Of a stretch of 64,000 bases of DNA, positions 8,005 through 17,070 are shown piece by piece (within the stretch, counting starts at the first letter, position 1; each line of letters begins with the position of its first letter). Under the pieces are notes generated by a model that worked only from the letters and a program-made list of their open reading frames with translations, ran no database searches and had not been told where the DNA came from. Position numbers and translations under genes: made by a program. Origin of the DNA: an uncultured Thiodictyon sp. (GTDB lineage: Bacteria; Pseudomonadota; Gammaproteobacteria; Chromatiales; Chromatiaceae); contig CAILVI010000029.1 of the NCBI GenBank assembly GCA_903837595.1, positions 1 through 64,000 of the forward strand, read 5' to 3'.

Positions 8005-9816
8005 ATGGCCCGCCCACGCCATCCTGACCCGGCGCAGGAGGCCCGCGATGCCGGGCTCGCCCTGCTGCGGGAGAAGGCGGTGCTGGTGCCCCTGCTCAAC
8101 GTCATCCACTTCTACCCCGAGAAGCCCCCCAGGTTTGTCGATGACAACGCGTGGCTGGCCGTCACGCCCAACGGTTCGATCTATCTGCACCCGACCCGCC
8201 GCGCCTCTCCTGATGAATGGGCGCGGGTGATCGGCATCGCTTCGGTCTGTCTGGGCTTCGGCATGGTGCGCGGGCGTGCGCCGCAGGACCTCTGGGAGAC
8301 CGCCTGCCTGCTCAGTGCCGAGCGGTTCTGCGAGGAGTTGAAGCTGGGGCAATCGCCGGAGGTCTTGTGGCATGGGCCGGTCGCGGTGCCTGCCGGGGGT
8401 GAGGACGCCTTGTTCCGGCGGTGGTGCGCCGACGGCGTGGACCCGTCCCTGGCGCAGTGGCATCGGTTGTGGTGCGGGGGCCGGCCGCTGTTTGTGGGGA
8501 TCGACGGCAAGGACTCGGACCGTTGGCGCAGGCCCCCGGACTGGCCCGCCTTGCTCGCGGAGGGCATCGCCCAAGGCGTGGGCCGTGCCTTGCGGGTAGT
8601 GGGCGGCCGGGAGACCGCCGCCGGCCAAGGCAGCCCGGCCGACAGCCCGGCACAGCGGGCCAAGCGCCGGCTGATGGACGGCTATCCCTTGCTGGGTGCC
8701 CTGGCCGCCGGCTTCGACCTGGAGGAGGGCCTGGCGCAGTGCCGGCAATATGACATCCAGGTGGCCGCCATTGATGTCGGGGCGAGGCGGATTTGGATGA
8801 ACCCGGCGGCGCGGCTGAGCCAGGCGGAGGCGCTCTTTGTGTTCGCCCATGAGTTGCTCCATGCCGGGTTGAACCACGCCTCCCGGCGGCGCGGGCGCGA
8901 TCCCTTGTTGTGGAATGTCGCCTGCGATTTCCTCATCAACGCCTGGCTGATCGACATGGGCGTCGGTACGCCGCCCGCGTTGGGCCTGTTGCACGATGCC
9001 GCCCTGGCCGTGCACAGTGCGGAGGAGGTCTACGATCTGCTGGCCCGTGACCTGCGCCGGGCGCGCAAGCTCGCCACGCTGCGCGGCCCCGGCCAGCCGG
9101 ATATGTTGGGCGAGGCGCGGGACGGCCCCTTTGTGGATGCGGAGGAATACTGCCGTCGTGCCCTGGGGCAAGCATTGGACCGCTGGCTATTCGGCAGTGG
9201 GCGCGGCACCATCCCGGCGGGGCTGATCGAGGAGATCCGCAGCCTCAGCCAGCCGCCGATCCCCTGGGATGTGCGGCTGGCGGAATGGTTCGACGAGCGT
9301 TTCCCGCCGCCGGAACTTCGTCGCAGCTATGCCCGGCCCTCGCGCCGCCAGTCCGCCACCCCCGGCATCCCACGCCCGTCGCCGGTGAAGCCGCCGGAGG
9401 AGGAGCGGAAGAGCCGGGTCTTTGGTGTGGTGCTGGACACGTCAGGGTCGATGCCGCCGCAACTGCTGGGCAAGGCGCTGGGCGCGATCGCCAGCTACAG
9501 CCTCGCCCGTGACGTGTATGCGGTGCGTTTGGTGTGTTGCGATGCCGCCGCGTATGACAGCGGTTGGGTGGAGCCGGAACGCCTGCTGGAGCGCTTTACG
9601 CTGAAAGGCCGGGGTGGCACTGTGCTGCAACCGGGAGTGGACTGCCTGAGCCGCCTCGCCCAGCGTGGGGAGTTCCCCCGGCAGGGTCCGCTGTTGTTGA
9701 TCACGGATGGCGAGTGCGAAGACGCGGTGGAGATTGCCTTCGACCATGCCTACTTGCTGCCGGAAGGCCGGCGTCTGCCGTTCGTGCCGCGGGGCGAGGT
9801 GTTTGCGGTGAAATGA
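8005..9816 (+). CDS. VWA-like / DUF2201 metallopeptidase-like protein
   Basis: This 603-residue protein has two parts. Around residues 275-310 lies a putative zinc site, FAHELLHAGLNHASRRRG, of the DUF2201 type (HExxH-like with an extra His). From about 470 a VWA-like domain begins with VFGVVLDTSGSMPP, an intact DxSxS MIDAS metal site, and continues to LLITDGECED. This protein and the MoxR ATPase form the classic MoxR-VWA pair, in which the ATPase acts on the VWA partner. The substrate is unknown. The last four bases overlap the next small frame. Confidence 0.8.
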   Translation: MARPRHPDPAQEARDAGLALLREKAVLVPLLNVIHFYPEKPPRFVDDNAWLAVTPNGSIYLHPTRRASPDEWARVIGIASVCLGFGMVRGRAPQDLWETACLLSAERFCEELKLGQSPEVLWHGPVAVPAGGEDALFRRWCADGVDPSLAQWHRLWCGGRPLFVGIDGKDSDRWRRPPDWPALLAEGIAQGVGRALRVVGGRETAAGQGSPADSPAQRAKRRLMDGYPLLGALAAGFDLEEGLAQCRQYDIQVAAIDVGARRIWMNPAARLSQAEALFVFAHELLHAGLNHASRRRGRDPLLWNVACDFLINAWLIDMGVGTPPALGLLHDAALAVHSAEEVYDLLARDLRRARKLATLRGPGQPDMLGEARDGPFVDAEEYCRRALGQALDRWLFGSGRGTIPAGLIEEIRSLSQPPIPWDVRLAEWFDERFPPPELRRSYARPSRRQSATPGIPRPSPVKPPEEERKSRVFGVVLDTSGSMPPQLLGKALGAIASYSLARDVYAVRLVCCDAAAYDSGWVEPERLLERFTLKGRGGTVLQPGVDCLSRLAQRGEFPRQGPLLLITDGECEDAVEIAFDHAYLLPEGRRLPFVPRGEVFAVK

Positions 9817-10091
9817 AACGGTATGGATTGCTGCTCAGCCATCAACCCGCTTGCCCAGCGGCCTGCGCGCGCCTAAGATCGGCACCCTGTCCAGATGGGC
9901 TGTTTGCTGAGGAAGGCCAGTTTTCCGTGATCGCGCGCACGCAACTGCTGGGGACCTTCGCATCATACGAGGATGCGCTGAAGGTAGGTGACCAGCAGTG
10001 CGGCCTGGCGCCGTTGATGGTGAAACAGATCGGTGCCAAAGAGGCAGTCTCGTTCGCTTGCCTTCCTCATGACACATCATGCCCAGCGTAA
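9813..10091 (+). CDS. Small protein, probably 5'-truncated partner of the protease
   Basis: The frame starts with ATG overlapping the VWA stop (ATGA) and encodes 92 residues. Its first third covers the 47-bp repeat and looks non-native. From about residue 35 it reads QFSVIARTQLLGTFASYEDAL and PLMVKQIGAKE. That resembles the end of small proteins commonly encoded just before retropepsin-like proteases, as I recall them. I therefore read it as the surviving C-terminal part of such a gene, joined to other DNA at or near the repeat. It overlaps the protease start by 13 bases. Confidence 0.45.
   Translation: MKRYGLLLSHQPACPAACARLRSAPCPDGLFAEEGQFSVIARTQLLGTFASYEDALKVGDQQCGLAPLMVKQIGAKEAVSFACLPHDTSCPA
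9846..9892. repeat. 47-bp interspersed repeat, copy 2
   Basis: It matches 6175-6221 at 40 of 47 positions. It lies at the junction where the small truncated gene begins, so recombination at this repeat may have caused the truncation. Confidence 0.6.
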
Positions 10092-10519
10092 ACCTGCGTA
10101 TCTCCCAACAGGGCCCGCTGCTGGACGCCAAAATCGGCGTGTCCGCCACGCGGCGCGAGGCGATGCAGCAGGCCGGGGAGGACGTCCCCGAGTGGGTTTG
10201 CGTCCGGCTCTTGATCGATACCGGGACTCACTTCACCTGTCTCGACCCATGGATTATCGAGCGACTGCAGTTGCGCCCGAGCGGGTTGGTCGATATCCAC
10301 ACGCCCTCGACCAACGCGCACAACGCGCATAGCTGCCAGCAGTACGATATCAGCTTGATGATCCCTCACCCCAACATCAATCGGATCTTTGGCGCGGTCT
10401 GCGCTATCGAGTCAAACCTGCGGCATCAAGGAATCGACGGTCTGCTGGGCCGGGACCTACTCAGTCAATGCCTGTTCATCTATAACGGCGAGCTCAATAC
10501 CTATACCCTGTCATTTTGA
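10079..10519 (+). CDS. Retropepsin-like aspartic protease
   Basis: This 146-residue protein has the catalytic LLIDTGTHFTCLDP motif near residue 44. A hydrophobic Gly segment near the end, GIDGLLGRDLL, matches the second conserved motif of single-domain retropepsins (ILG/LLGRD). Such proteins act as homodimers, each giving one Asp. The substrate is unknown. The start overlaps the preceding frame, suggesting coupling. The convergent T6SS module begins 12 bases after its stop. Confidence 0.78.
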   Translation: MPSVNLRISQQGPLLDAKIGVSATRREAMQQAGEDVPEWVCVRLLIDTGTHFTCLDPWIIERLQLRPSGLVDIHTPSTNAHNAHSCQQYDISLMIPHPNINRIFGAVCAIESNLRHQGIDGLLGRDLLSQCLFIYNGELNTYTLSF

Positions 10520-10531
10520 CCCGGCTGGCCC

Positions 10532-10936
10532 TTATCCCAGGGTGAGCACCGTCACCTGACTGGGCACGGTGCAGATGCCCGGCGCATTGGGGAGTACGGC
10601 CACGGCGTTCTGGCCGGTCACGCTGGTGAGTCGCTGCTGCGGCATGCCGTCGGTAATGATGGTGATACAGCCCACGATATATTCCGCTTCACCCGACTCC
10701 AGGTGCGATACCACCCCCAGCAGCACACCGGGTTCATCGCCCACTGACACCAGCCCGGCTGAGCTTTGGTTGAGCGCCGGCGTACAATCCATGAGTATCG
10801 TGTAGGCGGCCGGGGCACTGGTGGCGGACATCTGCATGTTGGGATAAGGGATAGGGACTGGAATCGGACCGACCGGCGTGATGCACACATCCGGAAATCC
10901 CAGATTCATCCCGGCGCCCATGGTGAGTGCGAACAT
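10532..10936 (-). CDS. DUF4150 PAAR-like T6SS spike-tip protein
   Basis: This 134-residue protein has the DUF4150 layout. It starts with a short N-terminus, then NLGFPDVCITPVGPIPVPIPYPN, a hydrophobic Pro-rich strand typical of PAAR-like folds. Short Gly-turn strands follow, ending in APGICTVPSQVTVLTLG. PAAR-like proteins cap the VgrG trimer and can carry effectors. This one is a bare tip without an added toxin domain. It is the last gene of the minus-strand set DUF2169-pentapeptide-DUF3540-DUF4150. Confidence 0.82.
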   Translation of the reverse strand: MFALTMGAGMNLGFPDVCITPVGPIPVPIPYPNMQMSATSAPAAYTILMDCTPALNQSSAGLVSVGDEPGVLLGVVSHLESGEAEYIVGCITIITDGMPQQRLTSVTGQNAVAVLPNAPGICTVPSQVTVLTLG

Positions 10937-10988
10937 GGTCGTTGCTCCATAGCCAAGGTGGTTAAGGCAGTGTGGTCAGGGCGGGCGG

Positions 10989-11609
10989 TCAGCCCAGATG
11001 GACGAGTTCGCCGTCGATCTTCACGTTCTCCTCGGCGACGATGAGCGTATTCTTGGCCTGCATCGAGAGATCCGCCGCAACCAGGGTGCGCGATGAATTC
11101 GCGTGGATCTCCTCATGCTCACTGGTAGCGCGGAAATACGCCCCGATGCGCTGCGTCAGGTCACGATACACTTGGTCCGCCGTGGCGAATACGCTCTTGA
11201 TGCGCTCGGCCTGGACCGAGACCACGGTGCCAATAAAGCTGGTACGGACGATGGAGAGTGCGGCCTCGTCGGCCCCCACCGTCAGGCGCGTGGCCGAACA
11301 GGTCAGTGCGCGCATGGCGGCCAGATGTAGATCGCCGCTCGCCTGAATGGTTGCATCGCCCGGCAGATCGAGCCGGGAGGCGGCCGGGTCCGCCTGTTCC
11401 AGCACCGCCAGCACATAGACCGGGGCGGTCTCGGCAATGGACAGCAATACCGTGTCCCCGGGCCACGGGGTCAGCAGACAGCTGGCGGCCTTGACCGCGC
11501 GAAACCGTCCCGTATCGGTCAGGACACTGAATTGACCGTCGGCGGATGCTTCGAGCGTGCCGTAACTCAGGCAGGGACGGGGATCGAGCTTGGTAGCGAG
11601 TCGCGTCAT
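10989..11609 (-). CDS. DUF3540 T6SS-associated protein
   Basis: I place the start at ATG 11609 (MTRLATKLDPRPCLSYG). The longer upstream frame is low-complexity and lies in the gap. The 206-residue product has an N-terminal OB-like beta region (GQFSVLTDTGRFRAVKAASCLL, GDTVLLSIAE) and a C-terminal beta-helix-like run (ATIQASGDLHLAAMRALTC, then VKIDGELVHLG). This is the DUF3540 pattern seen in T6SS islands with DUF2169 and DUF4150 genes. It probably acts with the tip and adaptor in effector loading. The biochemical role is not established. Confidence 0.75.
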   Translation of the reverse strand: MTRLATKLDPRPCLSYGTLEASADGQFSVLTDTGRFRAVKAASCLLTPWPGDTVLLSIAETAPVYVLAVLEQADPAASRLDLPGDATIQASGDLHLAAMRALTCSATRLTVGADEAALSIVRTSFIGTVVSVQAERIKSVFATADQVYRDLTQRIGAYFRATSEHEEIHANSSRTLVAADLSMQAKNTLIVAEENVKIDGELVHLG

Positions 11610-11706
11610 GGGTGTTCTCTCTGTGGGCGCGGCGATTGATTGAACCTCGACCGTGGGCGCGGCGCCCGGCCCTCGCGGGCGGCCGCTCCCAGCGGAGCAT
11701 CTGTTG

Positions 11707-12774
11707 TTAGTCCGGCGGCGGCTCCCAATCCTCTGCCCGGCGAAAGTCATCGTTGGTGCGTTGCAGCATCACCATGAGCGCGCCGGTGAAGCGCGTATCC
11801 TGCTCGATAGTCTGGTGCAGCTTGGCCCGATACAGCTGGGTCCGCGAGAAATCGGCCATGGTCAGATCGGCCTTAGAGAAATCCGCGTGGCTCAGATCGG
11901 CCCCGCAGAATTTTGTTCCCCGGCAGATGCCCTCCTTGAAGATCGCATGGACCATCTGCGCCCCGCTGAAATCGGCCAGCGCGGCATTGCAGCCGCTGAA
12001 GATGGACTGGACGAGATTGGCCTTGGCGAAGCGGGTTTCATGGAGGATGGCCCCCATGAACATGCAATTCTCGGCGGTGATCCCGGTGCAATCGGCCTGG
12101 GTCAGGTCGGCACCGGAGAAATTGGACATGCTGAGGTGAGAACCCGCGAAATTGGCCCGTTGCAGGATGGCCCCATCGAACTGGACGATCGCCAAAGTCA
12201 CCCCGGAAAAGTCCTGCTCGATCAGGTTGGCCTCGCGCAGAACACACTTGAACATGTGGGCACGTTTGAATGAAACACCCTGTAAGTTAGCCTTCATAAA
12301 GGTCGCACGGGTCAGTCGCGCATCCTCGAGATTCGCACTGGCAAAACAGGCCTCGTTCATAATGGCCTTCTCGAAGATCGCCCCGCGCAGGTCCGCACCG
12401 GTGAAATTGGTATGCTGACCCATGCACCAACTGATGGTGCCCTGGCGGAAGTCGGCACCCGAGAAGTCCGAATGCTGGAGCATGCAGCGATGTAGTCGCG
12501 CGCCCGAGAAGTTCGCCCCCACAAAGGTGAGATGACGAAACATCCCCTCCTCGAGAGTTGACCCGGCGAAGGAGGCCCGAGAGAAATCGCATTTGTCCAA
12601 AAACGACTTCGCAAATCCGGCACCGGAGAGGTTGGCGCCGACGAATGAGCACTGACGGAAGCGCCCGCCGCCGAGATCGGTCCCACCCAAGTCCACCCCG
12701 GACAGGTCGGCCTGCTCGATCTGCCGACCCTCGGCCAGGGCCGCCAGTAGCTGTTCGCGGTCAAGCTTTACCAT
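11707..12774 (-). CDS. Pentapeptide-repeat protein
   Basis: This 355-residue protein is built almost entirely of A(D/N)LxX-type pentapeptides (for example LSGVDLGGTDLGG, ADFSGAQMVHA, GADLSHADFSKADL). They fold as a right-handed quadrilateral beta-helix. The first 14 bases overlap the end of the DUF2169-pentapeptide gene, so the two are co-translated. It resembles the C-terminal half of that larger neighbour, which suggests a duplication or a binding pair. In T6SS islands such proteins accompany DUF2169 adaptors, probably as structural or cargo scaffolds. Confidence 0.85.
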   Translation of the reverse strand: MVKLDREQLLAALAEGRQIEQADLSGVDLGGTDLGGGRFRQCSFVGANLSGAGFAKSFLDKCDFSRASFAGSTLEEGMFRHLTFVGANFSGARLHRCMLQHSDFSGADFRQGTISWCMGQHTNFTGADLRGAIFEKAIMNEACFASANLEDARLTRATFMKANLQGVSFKRAHMFKCVLREANLIEQDFSGVTLAIVQFDGAILQRANFAGSHLSMSNFSGADLTQADCTGITAENCMFMGAILHETRFAKANLVQSIFSGCNAALADFSGAQMVHAIFKEGICRGTKFCGADLSHADFSKADLTMADFSRTQLYRAKLHQTIEQDTRFTGALMVMLQRTNDDFRRAEDWEPPPD

Positions 12775-15700
12775 CGATCAGTCCCTCCCGTCCCTCAAGC
12801 AGGGTCCCCGTCAGCACGGTCCCCTCCAGTCGCGTCTCACCCATGACCACCTTGAACATATCTGCGCAATACAGATGGGCGCCCCGCAGGTCGGCCTTTA
12901 CCAGCCGGGTCTTACCCACGGAACCAGTAAACAGATTGATGAAACGCAGGTCCGCACCCTCGAGGTTGGTATTGCGCAGCCGCGTTCCCTTGGCGCTGGC
13001 CTTGTAGAGTTTGGCCTGTGGCATGAAACAGTTGTCGATGACCGCGGTATCGAGCCGGGAGCGGGTGAAATTGGCGCCGGTCAAATTAGACTGGCGCAGC
13101 CCAGCACCACGCAGGTCAGCACGCGAGAAATCCGCGCCGGGCAATTCAGAGTCCTTGGCGATGCGGAACTGGCGCAGGTCCGCATCGCTAAACTGGACCC
13201 CTTGCCCCTTGGTCTCCTGGAACAGGGTCCTAAACAGGGTCGCATTGGTGAACCTGGCTCCATCAAGGTTCATCTTGGCGGCCAGGACCTGTTTCATCCG
13301 CACCCCGTTGAAATCGGTCTGTGAGGCCTCGCCGCCTAGCATCGTCAGTTCCAGGCTGGCGCCGCGCAAATCAGCACCGTTCATCTTGATCTCCTTGAAC
13401 ATGGCCATATGGACCTTGGTATTACGCAGATCCGCCTGGCTGAAATCGGCCTTGTTGGCCATGGTCATGTTGAAGCTTGCCCCCTGCAGCTTCGCCTTGG
13501 TGAACTTGGCTCCCTGGAACATCGCATTGTCCAGCACGGCACCGACCATTGAAGCCTCGCTGAAGTCGGCCCCCGCGCCCATCACCTTGGTGAAGATGGC
13601 ACCGTCCAGGTTGGCCTTGCGCAACGCCGTGCGCGTGAGCTTGCAGCCGGTGAAGTTGAGCCCATGCAGGTCGAGTTCAGACAGGTCTATTCCGGTCAGG
13701 TCGGCGCCGTCCGGCGATTGCCCCTGGTCGCGCAGCGCGATGACCTGCTCGCGGGTGAGTGGGCGGATCTTGTCGAGATCAATGCCCGCCTCTGCGAACT
13801 TGGCCTTCATCGCCGCCGGGACCTCGTGGTTTCTGACCTTGGCGATGCCATCCTCCAGCTCTGCCTTCTTTTCGGCCAACAGCTTCATGCCGGTATCCCA
13901 TTTCACCTGCGACTCGGCGCTGAAGCGCTCCGCCCAGTCGGCGGCATCGGTCATTTTGGTCTCGTCCGCGGCGCTCAAGTGCCCGGCCTGTTTCAGCTTC
14001 GCCATCTGTTGGCGGATCTGCTCTGCCATGTCTTTGCCCTTACCCGCGAAGTCCACCGGCCCTTCTGACGGCTTCCGGTCGAGGATGGCCGGGTCCTGAC
14101 CGTACTTGATCAACTGCTCCCGTGCCTGTGCCATGACCTCGTCGCGTTTCGCCGTCACGTCGTCGAACTTGGCCAAGTGGAACGCGCGCAGCTGTGCGAT
14201 GACACCCGGGATGATCGCCTTGAGGTTCGGGAACTCCAGCTTGAACCCCTTCATGAAATCCGGGCTCAGGTGCTTGCCCGGCTCGGGCAGGGTGATTCCG
14301 GTGTCATGGACCGCCGCCATCTCTTTGGGCAGGTGACGCACGATCCAGTCCCGCACCGGCTCTTGGGTCCGGCTTTCAAAGAGGGTAGCGCCAGTGACCA
14401 TTTCCAGCGGCGCGGCCTGCGGGAAGGCCGCCTGCCAGGCCAACAGGCCCTTGGTCAGTGACGCGGAGCCGGCGTATTTCTCCGGCAGGGCCACCAGGAT
14501 CAGCGGCGCCGCCTTCAGTGCCTTGTCGGCGTCTTCGCAGCGTTTGACCGCCGCCGACTCGGCCGCGAGCACCGAGCAGAAATCACCGGCCTCCTGTTCG
14601 GCATAGAGTGCCTCCAACTCGGTGGCGACCACCACCACCGGGGCGCCGGCCGCCGCCGGCAGCCCCGGCAGGTCGATCAACGAGGCGCTCTCGATGAAGA
14701 GCGCGGACGCGTCCGACCCCTCGGCCAATTTCTCTCGGAGCGGCAGCGAATAGGTCCCGTCCGGCCCCTTGGGCCGGACCAGGATCCGGTTGAGCCGCGG
14801 CCCCTCGAACCGGGGCAGCACCAGGCCGACGGGCAGATCGACGGTCTGACCCGCCGCCAGCCCGAACTCCGGGCCCGGCCAAGACCGCGCCTGGGCGGCG
14901 ATCCCCAGCCAATGTCGGCGCTGCGTCTGGGACTGGATACCGAGCCGCTCCAACTCCGCCTGGGTGCCCTCGTCCAACTCCAGGTCCTTGCGGCAGCGCA
15001 CCACAAAGGCATGACCGGTTTCGTGCCAGGGGCCAAACCCACTCGTGAATGGATAGATGGGCTTGAAGGGTTGGTTGAGGTCCAGCCCGCTTTTGGCCTG
15101 GATCTCAGGGGACAGGGTCTTGAAGTGGTCGGTCGCCTGCTTGAGCCCCTGGTCGTGGGCCGCGATGATCTCGTCCTTGGCCGCCGCGAGCTTGGTCGTG
15201 GTGCTGTCAAGGGTGGTCTTGAGCTCGGCGATCTTCTGGCGGAAATGGGTAAAGATGGCCTTGTCGATGGGGGCCTTGACGCCGACCTTCTGTTCGATCG
15301 CGAGCTTTTCGGCCTCCATGCGGTCCACCAGGGCCAGGCTCTTGTCCAGCATCCGATGGTACTTGACCGCCTCCTCTGCCGGGTCGGGCAGCGGCATGGT
15401 GGGCTTCTGCCCCATGCTCGACTTGCGGATGTCGTCGATCTGCTTCGGGATATTGCCGATCCGCCGTTTGGCGTCCTTGATCATCTCCTGCGCGCGCTGA
15501 AGGGGCGCCGGGTCGATGTTCACGCCCCGGTCGAGTTCCCGTATCTGCAGCTCGCGGTAAAACTCGATGGTCTGGGGTGTGCTGTCCAGCGGTTCGGGAC
15601 GAACCAGGATTCGCAACACGTCCGCCATCTCGTCGTCCTTGATGTCAGTGACCCCCCGAAACAAGACCAATCCGCGCTGGATGGTCGGGAAGAACCAGAC

Positions 15701-16597
15701 CGTCTCCAGGCGGGTGCTGACCTCCCTGAATTCGTCGGTCGGGCGCAACTGGTTGGACGGCAGCGGGCCGGTGGGAAAGCAATGTGGCCGGTATTCCCCG
15801 TTCAACGTCACAAAGACCCGCATGCGGATGCGTGGCAGCGTGGTCTCGATCACCGGCAGGTCCGGATGCATCCCGGTGACTACACAACGCTCACCGCCCT
15901 GGAAGAATCCCTGGGCATACTGATCCTCAGCGGCCAGATTGAAAAACTCCCAATTCATATCGTCCGGAAACCAGGGCCAGCGTTCCCGCTTCCAGCGCTT
16001 GTCATAGGTCCCGTTTTTCTTGAAGCGCTGCGGCCACATCAGGTCGAGTGGGCCGAGGCCGGCCGGTTCCGGCCGATCCGTCGGTGAGCCGATAGTCCGG
16101 CCGGGCAGTTCCAGGTTCGGCAGCGGGTGGAACTCGTGCCCGCCCGGACCGGGCACCGGTTTGACGCCCTTGCCAAGCGGGTTCGGGGCAAAGTCGGGGC
16201 CACCGAAGGCACGATCCCAGGTGAGCGGCATCTCCTTGAACGGCAGCGGGTCGGTGATCCGCCCGGCCTCCCAAAAGCGGTCGCCGAAGACATCGAGCGA
16301 CTTTTTGATGGGGCCAACCTCGATCGACACCCGCGACGCCGTGCGCGTCGTCCCGCGCGGTGCGAAGCCCGAGCCGAAGACCAGGACCTCTCCCCTGGGC
16401 TTGGGCAGCCCTTGGTCGAGCGAACCCTGCTTGCCGAGTTCACCCGGGACCGCCTTCCACAGGTCCTGCTCGGAGAGCGGATGGTCCGGGTCGTTCAGGT
16501 CGAAAAAGACCAGGACCCCGATCGCCATCCGGTCACGGCCCTGCAGGGCGAATGGACGGGGGATGATGGACTGCTGTTTCTGTTTGAAGATCTTCAC
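12761..16597 (-). CDS. Giant DUF2169 T6SS adaptor with pentapeptide-repeat C-terminus
   Basis: The product has about 1278 residues. GTG 16597 is preferred because DUF2169 proteins usually open with K-I-F/I-K and a GGGGTGG ribosome site precedes it. A GTG at 16609 and a TTG at 16624 are in frame upstream. DUF2169 fills the first ~300 residues (SIIPRPF, PLTWDRAFGGPDFAPNPLGKG, CVVTGMHP). A long helical, Lys/Glu-rich middle follows, with an unrecognised globular segment (APVVVVATELEALYAEQE). From about residue 950 pentapeptide repeats run to the end. DUF2169 proteins act as chaperone/adaptors that load effectors on VgrG. The fusion to a repeat scaffold is unusually large. Confidence 0.82.
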   Translation of the reverse strand: MKIFKQKQQSIIPRPFALQGRDRMAIGVLVFFDLNDPDHPLSEQDLWKAVPGELGKQGSLDQGLPKPRGEVLVFGSGFAPRGTTRTASRVSIEVGPIKKSLDVFGDRFWEAGRITDPLPFKEMPLTWDRAFGGPDFAPNPLGKGVKPVPGPGGHEFHPLPNLELPGRTIGSPTDRPEPAGLGPLDLMWPQRFKKNGTYDKRWKRERWPWFPDDMNWEFFNLAAEDQYAQGFFQGGERCVVTGMHPDLPVIETTLPRIRMRVFVTLNGEYRPHCFPTGPLPSNQLRPTDEFREVSTRLETVWFFPTIQRGLVLFRGVTDIKDDEMADVLRILVRPEPLDSTPQTIEFYRELQIRELDRGVNIDPAPLQRAQEMIKDAKRRIGNIPKQIDDIRKSSMGQKPTMPLPDPAEEAVKYHRMLDKSLALVDRMEAEKLAIEQKVGVKAPIDKAIFTHFRQKIAELKTTLDSTTTKLAAAKDEIIAAHDQGLKQATDHFKTLSPEIQAKSGLDLNQPFKPIYPFTSGFGPWHETGHAFVVRCRKDLELDEGTQAELERLGIQSQTQRRHWLGIAAQARSWPGPEFGLAAGQTVDLPVGLVLPRFEGPRLNRILVRPKGPDGTYSLPLREKLAEGSDASALFIESASLIDLPGLPAAAGAPVVVVATELEALYAEQEAGDFCSVLAAESAAVKRCEDADKALKAAPLILVALPEKYAGSASLTKGLLAWQAAFPQAAPLEMVTGATLFESRTQEPVRDWIVRHLPKEMAAVHDTGITLPEPGKHLSPDFMKGFKLEFPNLKAIIPGVIAQLRAFHLAKFDDVTAKRDEVMAQAREQLIKYGQDPAILDRKPSEGPVDFAGKGKDMAEQIRQQMAKLKQAGHLSAADETKMTDAADWAERFSAESQVKWDTGMKLLAEKKAELEDGIAKVRNHEVPAAMKAKFAEAGIDLDKIRPLTREQVIALRDQGQSPDGADLTGIDLSELDLHGLNFTGCKLTRTALRKANLDGAIFTKVMGAGADFSEASMVGAVLDNAMFQGAKFTKAKLQGASFNMTMANKADFSQADLRNTKVHMAMFKEIKMNGADLRGASLELTMLGGEASQTDFNGVRMKQVLAAKMNLDGARFTNATLFRTLFQETKGQGVQFSDADLRQFRIAKDSELPGADFSRADLRGAGLRQSNLTGANFTRSRLDTAVIDNCFMPQAKLYKASAKGTRLRNTNLEGADLRFINLFTGSVGKTRLVKADLRGAHLYCADMFKVVMGETRLEGTVLTGTLLEGREGLIDGKA

Positions 16598-16854
16598 CGA
16601 TGTGTCCACCCCATTTGGGTCCAAAGACCGAAAGACCAGTACCTATTCTCATCACATACGGGGCCAGCAACGAGTCCCAGACAACCGCCAACACGTCGGT
16701 TACAATGCCAGTCGTACCAAAGCGTTCGCCGACGGCGGCCGACCAGCGGCTGACCTCCCCCCCGGTTTATTAAGCACTCCGTCATCTGCTCCACCTCACC
16801 CTGGGCCACGCTCAATAACAGGCACCACCTGCTGACCCACTTTGAAACCCGCGC

Positions 16855-16980
16855 GAGCCCCATAGAGGCGTTCGCGCAGACCAACAGCGCCAGCACCGGC
16901 CCAGGGTCCACAGCCCCTCCAGACCAGTGCGGCGGACCACCTGAAAGGTGTCAGCGTTCGCGCTGACCCAGACGACAGTT
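16855..16980 (-). pseudogene. Fragment of a fifth vgrG N-terminus
   Basis: The minus strand here reads VSANADTFQVVRRTGLEGLWTLGR. That is almost the DTFQVVRFTGVEGLSTLYRF start shared by the intact VgrGs next door. After a frameshift another frame gives VLALLVCANASM, matching their EILLVCADDSL strand. No start codon, OB domain or C-terminus survives. The rest of the gap 16598-17070 shows nothing else I can support. Confidence 0.65.
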
Positions 16981-17070
16981 ACCCCTGGGGATCGCGCCCG
17001 AGTTATTTCCAGTATACCTGCTTACGCACTCACCAGAGTATCACTGGTCGGCCGTCGAAACGAGCATTAA

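Noticed and set aside
11653..14099. Long plus-strand open frames opposite the pentapeptide genes
   Set aside because: They are antisense to highly repetitive, GC-rich coding sequence. The pentapeptide pattern on the minus strand explains the openness, and the plus frames look like no protein family.
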